DNA of 64,000 nucleotides from Theobroma cacao (lineage: Eukaryota; Streptophyta; Magnoliopsida; Malvales; Malvaceae), in assembly GCF_000208745.1 (NCBI RefSeq), contig NC_030850.1, positions 3,967,697 to 4,031,696 on the forward strand. The letters run 5' to 3'. Shown here piece by piece: positions 52,901 through 64,000 of this stretch. The notes beneath the pieces were generated by a model. The model was not told the origin of the DNA. It did no database searches and worked only from the letters and a program-made list of their open reading frames with translations. The first letter of the stretch is position 1, and each line of letters starts with the position of its first letter. The position numbers and the translations under genes were made by a program.

Positions 52901-53546
52901 ATAACTGCTGCAACTTTGTCAAGTTACCGATTTCCGGTGGAATTTTACCATCGAGTTCGTTACCCGAAACAGCTAAATATTCTAGAAACTCCCAGCGGCC
53001 GTAACTTGACGGGATCTGACCGCTAAAAAAGTTTCCTCCCAAATGTAAGTGGAGTAAATTGGGAAGCTCAGTGACGGAAATCGGTAACTCTCCCGTCATG
53101 TTGTTGTTGTATAAATCGAGGACTTGGAGATTTTTGAGTTGGGAAAGTTGAGAAGGGAAAGAGCCATTGAAAACATTGTTGGATAGGTTGAAGTAACGGA
53201 GAGAGGAAAGGGCGGCGAGTTCCGTCGGGATTGGACCGGAAATCTGGTTGGCTGCGAGGGAAAGGCTTTGGAGGAAACGGAGGTGGGAAAAGGAAGGGGA
53301 AAGAGTTCCGGACAGGTTGAAGTTAGATAGGTCGATGGATGTCACGTGACGACCGGTATAGTCGCACGCGACTCCGGTGAATGAGCAGAGGGGCGTAGTT
53401 GCATTCCAGTTGGAGAGATAAGATTCAGGGTCGTCGGTAAAGGAGGATTTAACGGCGAGAAGCGCGCGAAATTCCGAGACGGGTCGTGCGGCGGAGGAGT
53501 GGGAAATGGGGAGGAGAAGAAAGAGAAGGAGGAGGAGCAGCCTCAT
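49944..53546 (-). CDS. BAM1: BAM1-type CLV1-class LRR receptor kinase
   Basis: Exon 1 is 53546-50957 and exon 2 is 50410-49944, giving 1018 residues. Order: leucine-rich signal peptide (~1-20), LRR N-cap ([11 protein letters not shown]), about 21 leucine-rich repeats including the island-like [18 protein letters not shown] typical of CLV1/BAM, a transmembrane helix (~635-657), and a kinase with GKGGAG (~699), VAVKRL, HRD in [10 protein letters not shown] (~815), DFG in VADFGLAK (~835) and GYIAPEY across the intron. The C-tail is Pro/Ser-rich and ends PPPDLLSI, as in BAM1/BAM2. Catalytic residues are complete. The family binds CLE peptides and controls meristem, vascular and anther development. 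BAM1 rather than BAM2 is judged from remembered similarity. Confidence 0.94.
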
Positions 53547-55560
53547 TTTGCTCTATTTTTTTTTTTGGGTTTTTTTCTTTTCTTTTCTCTCCCTGTAATG
53601 GATATTGGGAGGAATGGGAGGGAAAGGAGATAGGGTGGGGAGTGAAAAGAGAGTGAGGTGAGGTCAGTGAAGGTGATGCGAGGAGTGTGATTTTATTCTG
53701 TTTTTTTTTTAAATGTATTATTATTATTATTATTTGTTTTTTTTTTAGTTAAGGTAAAGCTCGTATTTGAACAATATGGGGGGAATTTTCATAATTGCCA
53801 AAAGGTTTCATTTATTTTCATTTTGGACTGTTGTTGTTGGGTTAATTCTATTTATCCCTCTTTTCATTGAGGGAAAAATTACGACTGAGTTGGCTTGCTT
53901 TTGTAATTTTGTTAAATTCGGGAGGCACAATGTTAAAAGTTCGTTAAAGTTGAAAACCATAATCAAAGGAGAAATTTCTCCTTTAATTGAATGGTCCAAA
54001 AAAAAAAGCAAGTTATTTTTTTCCCCCAAACTTGTTGAAATTATTTCAATCATGTCACCCAAAATAGAAACAAAATTACTAGTATTAAAGGAAACGATAA
54101 GAGGAGAAAAAAGTATGTTGGCTGAATTTTACTATTTTAGTCAGCCAGCTAATAAGAGTTGGCATATACTAAGAAAGTAAAAATTAGACGAATGAACCGT
54201 TGATGAGTGGGTAAAAAGATTTGCCTCCAAGTTGAAATAAAATGGGTTCTCTTGTGAAGATGAATAATCTAATTTTTTATTGTTTTTAGGTGACCAGAAC
54301 TTGAGAAGTTAAAAGAAGAAAAGATGGGATTGGAGAAGGGTTCCCAAATCAATCAAAATTTGGAAATTTGTTTGGTGTGATCCATTATTATTTATTATGT
54401 TTTTATTTTANATATATATATATATATAGTTCTATTCTTATTTTCTTTTTTTTATTCTTTTAACATAATGATTTGTAGTTGTTGCATTGATTTGCAGCAG
54501 TATGAAAATTTTGGCATTATTCGTAGACGGGTTTCATATTTCTAGTAGAGGCAATATATGTAGACTAGCTGTGTGTGGGGGGGTTGACCTTCTTACATTG
54601 TGGCATTTATTGTTCAATTAATTTCACAAACTGGTAACTTCATTCCATCATATGTTACTGCAGATTTTAATATTGTCTCCTTTCTCTGTTTCTATTTTTG
54701 AGTGTTGGGGGTTATTTTTTTTTTATGCTGATTGAAATCGTCTAATTATTGTCTGACTCTGACTACACTCGATGCTAAAATGTGTAGTATTAGTAACAGT
54801 GAAAAGGAAAAGAGCTTTACTAAATGAGATGGCTCACTGGTATTTGTTCCAGGGTCAAGAGACTGCTATTTTGTTTTCTAGCAGATTGATTACAGTGCAA
54901 TGACCCAGGAATCAGGATCATCATAATTCATAAGCAAAGAACTGAATCACTGCACCAAAAAATAAAAATAAAAACAAAGAAAACATGTGGATTAGTGATA
55001 ATTAATGGAGGGGATGACCAAAAATTCTCTACCCTAAAAGAATGGGTCCCAGTTGGCGTCTGATGCAACCTCAAAGGATGAACCGTAAGACACCCGAAAA
55101 CCAAATGAATACAAAGGGAAGAAGGGTCCCATATGACCCTTACACTGTTAGCTACTAACTGTGACCATAGAAACCAAATATACAACAAATAAAAAAGTAC
55201 CCATCATCCTCATCATCCTCATCATCATTTCTTTTTAACCCACCATATCCTCTCCCAATCGCAGCCAGTATTTTCTTGACTACGTTGTAGAATCTAAAGA
55301 GGAAGAAGAAGAAAATCTGAAAGATGGGGAAAAAAGGAAGGATGGGGGAAAAAATGATTTACAATTATTAAACAGTAATAATTTTGCTGGGGAGGTGGTA
55401 AAGAAAGTTGGTCAAATTTTGTTGACTGACAATGGAGAGAGACACGAGAAGTGGTGTCTTCGTGAAAACCCATTTCCCTGTCCCTCTTTTCTATTAGTAT
55501 CATTTAGTAGGAGTATCACTTTTTTGTCTCCTTAACCGGTTGGCATAATTACCATCACCG
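53547..55560. other. BAM1-type 5' flank and spacer
   Basis: A CT-rich leader precedes the kinase gene. Further upstream there is AT-rich DNA with an (AT)n run beside an N at 54411 and a short CATCAT repeat near 55201-55227. No gene is seen. Confidence 0.5.
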
Positions 55561-55747
55561 TGTTGTGAAATTTCGGGATTACCCTCAACTAGGCCTCTGG
55601 TAAAGACAGGGGACCCCGCTAAAGGGACACCCTAGGGAGGAAGATGGTCCAAAAACAGGGAAGAAAACACATAAGCGAGCTTGATTGCCCATGGCCAGAA
55701 AATGACCAAACGGTCCTTACACGCCAGGGGAAAAGCGACACTATAAT

Positions 55748-55768
55748 GGGGGGGGGGGGGCCGGGGGG
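55748..55768 (+). repeat. Poly-G tract (G13-CC-G6)
   Basis: Thirteen consecutive G followed by CC and six G, in an otherwise mixed context. Homopolymers of this length are also prone to sequencing error. Confidence 0.85.
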
Positions 55769-56589
55769 ATGGTGTCCATTGAAAGGGACTATAATACCCC
55801 TTTCTTGCCTCGTGGATATCAGTGACTTTTTAAAACAACCAAGTGTCCCTTTCAGGGTGTCCAACAGCTCATGTGGTTCAAAGGGTATTGTAGTGATTTT
55901 ATCTATCTGTGCAGCCAGCAAAGTTTTTCTTTATATAAGTTCTTTTTGCTTTTTGAATTTGGCCTTATCTGTTTTGGCTCTTATTCAACTCCAACCTCGT
56001 TGATCAAAGATTCAAAACCAATGATCTAATGGCACCCAACGATTCCTGAGTAAGATTAGGCACACTGCCACCACTGCAGTTTCAAGTAAACTGCAGCCTT
56101 GCAGGTTTAATTAAAGGGGCTGTTAAACCTTCTTTATTATTGCTCATTTTAAATAATAATTATCTAACAAAATCATTACACCAATTGATCAGTTTCTTTT
56201 GTTTTAATGTTTTCCTATACATCTACACTCATTGAACTTAAAACTACATAACCAAAGATAATCTTATATCTTTCCATAAAATTTATCAATTTACATTAAA
56301 ATTCAAATTCAAGTCTCAAATTCTAATCACTGAATTATATTTCTAAATTATTGAGATAATTAATTAAGAAAATTCTTAATCTTAATTTGGTTTATGATTT
56401 ATATGGCATTTTGGGTTTTTAGAAAAAAGTGTGATAGGTATTTATATTTCAAAATCAGAACCTTGGTTGCTCAACTTTTATAAAACTTCATACAAGTAAG
56501 AGGGAAGATTTGGAAGGTTGGCTGGTAGGATTGGGTGTGGGTGGGGGGTTTAATATATATATATTTGGGAGTTCATTGGGAGTGTAGTT

Positions 56590-56615
56590 GGGGACGGGGG
56601 GGAGTGGGTGGGGGG
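56590..56615 (+). other. G-quadruplex-forming motif
   Basis: Four G runs, GGGG-AC-GGGGGGG-AGT-GGG-T-GGGGGG, with loops of 1-3 bases, satisfy the standard G3+N1-7 rule. More G runs lie just upstream (56532-56580). Confidence 0.7.
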
Positions 56616-57699
56616 AGATTCGCTGGTTTTATCTTCTTTTTTCAAACACCCTTTCACTAAGTACTAGAAGCTTTGGGCTAAGATAAAAATATCACCAAGC
56701 CCAAAGCTCTTCCAACCCAGAAAACACGTTATATCTATCACTATTTTATGCCTTGAATGGTGTTCCTTCTGTCCCCCTCGCCCCGTTTGGACTTCTCTTC
56801 TCTCCTTTCCATGGAAAAAACATGAAGAGTTTGGCTCGGCTTTCACTTTCTTCTTGGTTTGGGAGAGTGAAGCAGGCTCCAAGATTATCTTCTTTTACCC
56901 TCCACTAATGCCTTGATATAAGACAACTAATAGTGTACGTGCTTTATCTAGGGCAAACAAAGCCTACTTAATTTTCTTCATTTCAAAAAGTTTTTTATGG
57001 TTTGTTAGGAATGTGAGTGTTGTACACGACATGACATGAAAAGTTTAAAATACTTAAACTTCCATCTAATTTAATCTTTTTTCTTATGCATTCTACAACT
57101 TTTGTGCTTAAAATAATGTATCTGTGTACTTATATTCAATAGAAAAATAGAAACAGATAATGGTTATAGTGAATCCCGATTTCTTCTTTAATTTTTAACA
57201 CTTGGACAATCTGATTTTTCTGTTAATAACAATTTCTGGACATTTAATTTCTTATATGAGCAATTGATTGCTAAACACTTTAGCATTCTTTTACAATAAT
57301 CAATCCCATTATCCTTTTTCTGATTTCCATAATTGTAACTTGCACGTTGAGACCAATAATTGATTTGCCATCTTGTAAATTGGGCCTAATAAATTCTTCA
57401 TTTCTTGCCATTCTTCTTTAATGGAGAAGTGATTTTGAGGCCAAAATATGGGGACACCTCCATATGAATCTAGAAGCAGCAAAAAACATATGTAATAAGG
57501 GATAATTACGTGAAGGGATGATTACAAGCACTAAACCATCTCAGCCTGCAAAAGCCAATTTCCTTTGTCTGCCTCATCTTTTTCTTCATTGTTTGTGGGA
57601 ATAAAAAAAAATAAATCTCACCTTCAACTTTTGTTCTGACTCTGATACATTTGTTGCTACTAACTCCTTCCCCACCTTGTCATTAATACCCCATTGTTA

Positions 57700-57701
<2 letters not shown>

Positions 57702-57742
<41 letters not shown>
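57702..57742. repeat. (AT)n microsatellite
   Basis: About 20 uninterrupted TA/AT dinucleotides. Confidence 0.95.
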
Positions 57743-57745
<3 letters not shown>

Positions 57746-60027
57746 CACATCCAAGACAATGGACCGGAACATCTATGATTTGATGTATAAATAACATAAA
57801 ATGTTTTCATTACTCTTCCTAACGATATGTGACATAAAGCTATTAGTGGACTATCATTTCCCTTCATCTTTAAATTTTCCTTTTCTTTTTTTTTTTTTTC
57901 TGTCTTCTTACCCTTGGGAGTTGGGGAGAGTGACCGAGGAGAGGTGGGAGTTGCGTGTGGGGTAAAGTTTCATTTCTTGGTTTGCTTCACTATACTTTAC
58001 TGATTTGAAATTGTCATATTTTTGGAACCCAGATTTCCTTGATGTGTCAGCCCGATGCTCGCAACTTTTGGGTGGTTTTTTTTTTTTGGAAACCAAAATT
58101 GCAAGGTGCTTTGTCAAAATAAAAGTTACAAAGTGTGCGTTAAAATATAAATTTGACTTAGATCTATTACTCTGTGTAATTATTTTGTTTTGGTTTTGTT
58201 GTAAGCCAATAATAAGCCAAAATCATTGTTCTATTTGCAAGCTTTCTTAAGATGAGGAATTCTTTTTTTTCAAATTAATTTCAAGTAGTTGGGACGGTGA
58301 GAATTTAATCCAAGTTTATTACAAGCTATTATTACCACCAAAACACCTAATTATCAGTAAGGGAATCTGGCATCTTGGGTTGCACATGGAATTTAAGGTT
58401 TCTTATCCAATGGAATTCAAATTCAAAAAGCTTCATTTCCATGAGTGGTACTCATAACCTGTGTATATAAGTTTAATTTGAATGATAATTGCTTGGTCAT
58501 GATCAAGAATCCTCACAGCCTTAAGAAAAGGCTGTGCAGTCTTTAAATATTAAAATAATGATCTACACCATAAACACTATTCTTTTTTCAGATATATGAT
58601 TTTCATATGACCCATGAAAGATACCGGCTCTCACAATTTGAAATCACAAGCATCATATTTTTGTAGGATGTGTTTGCATTTTATTAGAGAGCTTGTTACA
58701 TAAACCATATAAAATGAAATGATTCCGTTTTAACCTGGGGGAGGAAGCTTCTTATTCTCCAATTAATTTGATTAGCAGTTCAGATCTCACTGTCATTGGA
58801 TTTGCTACAGTTCCTGCAAAAGTTTCGAAAGGCTGCACTGGTGATCTGGGATTGGTCGTCAAAATTGCAAGATACCCATTTGACCTGACGTTAGAATCGT
58901 TGAATTAATCACACCACTTTTAGTGTAAACGACGCAGTTGAGAAAGATAAGGGTGGTCCATAAAACAGCTTGAAGGGATTAATATGGGACCAAGCTTATC
59001 CTCTTGCAATCGTGGCCCAATCAGTGTGTGGGCTTCTAAACGAGCTTCTGCTACCTTTTTTAACTAACTAATAAGGTGCTGGGATACCCTCCAAAATTGA
59101 ATTGGAAGCAATCAAAGCAGTGAAGTATAGGTTATTATTTTCAACATTTCTCGTTTATTTAAATGCAGTTTTATATGCATGTCTTGATATGTGGGAGGTT
59201 CAACACTGAAGAGTTCACTGAATTTGTTTCTGCTGCGTCTGGGATCTGGAGCAATGCATTAATGCGGTAGGAAATTGACAAGTAACAAGACAACGGCGTT
59301 TCAGCAGGTTTGTTTTTTACCTTACAGCTCGAGTCGTTTTCAGCTTGTCTTGCTTAACTTGTATCGTTTTGGTCAAGTGGGCACCAGTCCTTGTTACTGC
59401 TGTTCCATTTGCAGGTTTTGACACCCTGGATAACCATTTGCTCCTTAGTGGAATAAGTGAACCATAAGAAAGAAAATGAAAAATGAAATCTCACAAGTGG
59501 GTTATTTCCCTTTGACTGGTTGGCTTACCAAATTTACATGGGGCATTGTTTGGAATGGTTTTTCACACATTTAGACTACTACTCTTTCGACTGATAATGA
59601 TATATCAAACATGCCTCTGTTAATCTGTTTCAAACAGAAAGGCATGCATGTCCTTTTTGTACGAAGAGTCACAAGTCAGAACCCATCTGTTAGCATCTAG
59701 ACTTAAATCCCAGATCTCAATCGTTTTTCACAGGAGATACATTTCATTCTTTATTTCAGATGAAGCTGAAATTTTTACTTGACAGTTCAAAATCTGTATT
59801 TGTCAACCGACACCTTATTACCAAGATGTCCAAAATGATTTTTTGTATTTGTTAATGGATGTAACTTCCTAGGTAAACAGTTATAGTGTACCTAATGGAA
59901 GTGACAAGAGCAAAAACAGACCAGGCAAAAAGTGAAAAAGAACAATTACGCACCAAAAGGAACTACTGTTTTTTGCATGCTTAGAAAACATGTACACTGA
60001 GAAAATCAGGTATAATTGCATTAGGAA

Positions 60028-63223
<3,196 letters not shown>

Positions 63224-63262
63224 CTTTCTCTTGGTTAGATCACTATTGGGTAACAGAAACAC

Positions 63263-64000
63263 CTTTTTCTTTGTAGTTTATAATTAATCTTCTTTTTCTT
63301 TTCCCTTGTTGATAAGGTATATTAACAGAAATCCGTGTATTCAGTAGAGAAGAACGAGTATCCAGGGCGGGAAGTTCATGGTTGTGCTAGTTGAGATATA
63401 GGCAGCAAATGTCCAAAGATCCAAGCCCAAGTTAACGGGAAAAAAACTCTTAGGGCTCCCAGCCTCAGCCTTTGTTTGGGCATAAGAAAAGTTCATGGGA
63501 TCCACTTCCAAGAAAAGAGAGGCTTGTGCCAGTAATATCACTTAGGTCTGCATTTTCGTCAAAGCAGTGCAATGGTGGCCCAACTAGACCAACAATGGAT
63601 TTGATTTTCTGCGACCCAATATAGAGCTGTCATATTTCTATTTAACAATTATGTTAATTTAGGCTAGTAAATATGTGGCAAATTGTATAAAATAATTTTC
63701 CTAAAAAATTATATGGTGGCAACTTTTTACCTTTCTTTTATTTAATTTCCTAATTAAAGGACTTCCACGTTAAAGAGAGATGGAAGGGGGAAAATGCGAA
63801 GAAAATTGGAAAAGAGGTAATGTGATCGCATATTGAATGCGTAGAAAATTGTCGTTGGATTTTCTAACAAAGAATAAGACATGAAATGAAAAACTTCGTC
63901 ATTTGGAAACCCAGCCGCCTTCTTTTTGCTCTGTTCAGTACTTTCCTGAGTGAGTCTCTGGTCTCTTTTTTCTCTCCAATAATGATCATTTTCCATGTAA
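63263..64000. other. 5' flank of the hexokinase-like gene
   Basis: Upstream, non-coding-looking sequence. An 80-codon minus-strand frame (63996-63754) runs to the window edge and has no recognisable domain; it could be the start of a neighbouring exon, but I cannot support that. Confidence 0.4.

Larger units (their letters stand above)
55561..60027. other. Intergenic with G-rich tracts and (AT)n
   Basis: No supported gene. It contains a G13 run (55748-55760), a G-quadruplex motif (56590-56615) and a long (AT)n microsatellite (57702-57742). A 100-codon frame on each strand near 55619-56003 spans the G run and is unlikely to be coding. Confidence 0.45.

Noticed and set aside
55619..56003. Long opposing open frames across the poly-G tract
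   Set aside because: The frames run through G13 and encode low-complexity Gly/Pro stretches; no domain.
63754..63996. 80-codon minus-strand frame at the window edge starting MENDHYWREKRDQ
   Set aside because: Possible first exon of a neighbour, but no splice, domain or promoter evidence within the window.

Overview
This is plant nuclear DNA, most likely from a eudicot. It has AT-rich intergenic stretches, split genes with GT-AG introns, plant gene families (CLV1-class receptor kinases, DUF295 F-box, PTS2-targeted malate dehydrogenase, nine-exon hexokinase) and scattered transposon relics. Single N bases near 627, 13990 and 54411 suggest a draft assembly. A rosid such as a Malvales species would fit, but I cannot establish that from the sequence.

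Layout. From 1 to 11 kb is repeat-rich: two foldback MITE-like elements, a hAT transposase scrap, a Ty1/copia relic whose gag and pol halves lie in opposite orientations, and an AT-rich LTR-like block packed with a TGTATCGATACA palindrome. From 11.3 to 13.8 kb is a five-exon minus-strand gene for a 559-residue protein of unknown function with an AT-hook. From 15 to 24.5 kb is a local tandem duplication. A truncated alpha-tubulin pseudogene broken by two LINE tails comes first, then repeated copies of an F-box gene's leader, the F-box gene itself, and an intact four-exon alpha-tubulin gene on the minus strand. From 25.6 to 29.7 kb is a HAESA/HSL2-type LRR receptor kinase with a LINE fragment in its intron. 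At 35.6-36.0 kb a minus-strand promoter-like region leads into a sequence with the architecture of a microRNA160 endogenous target mimic. From 38.6 to 41.65 kb is an eight-exon peroxisomal NAD-malate dehydrogenase on the plus strand. From 49.9 to 53.5 kb is a BAM1-type LRR receptor kinase (minus). From 60.0 to 63.2 kb is a nine-exon hexokinase-like gene (minus) whose sugar/phosphate-binding motifs are altered. The long gaps at 30-35, 42-49.6 and 54-60 kb show no convincing coding sequence.

The genes do not form an operon or cluster-type pathway. The shared themes are inferred: two class XI receptor kinases with the same kinase-domain intron position, peptide-hormone and auxin-linked control (HSL2, BAM1, a possible miR160 mimic), and two sugar/carbon genes (peroxisomal MDH, hexokinase-like). 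The most interesting item is the putative miR160 target mimic: a 10-nt perfect 5' match, a 3-nt bulge at the slicing position, and a 3' match with two mismatches, placed downstream of a TATA box and a CT-rich leader.
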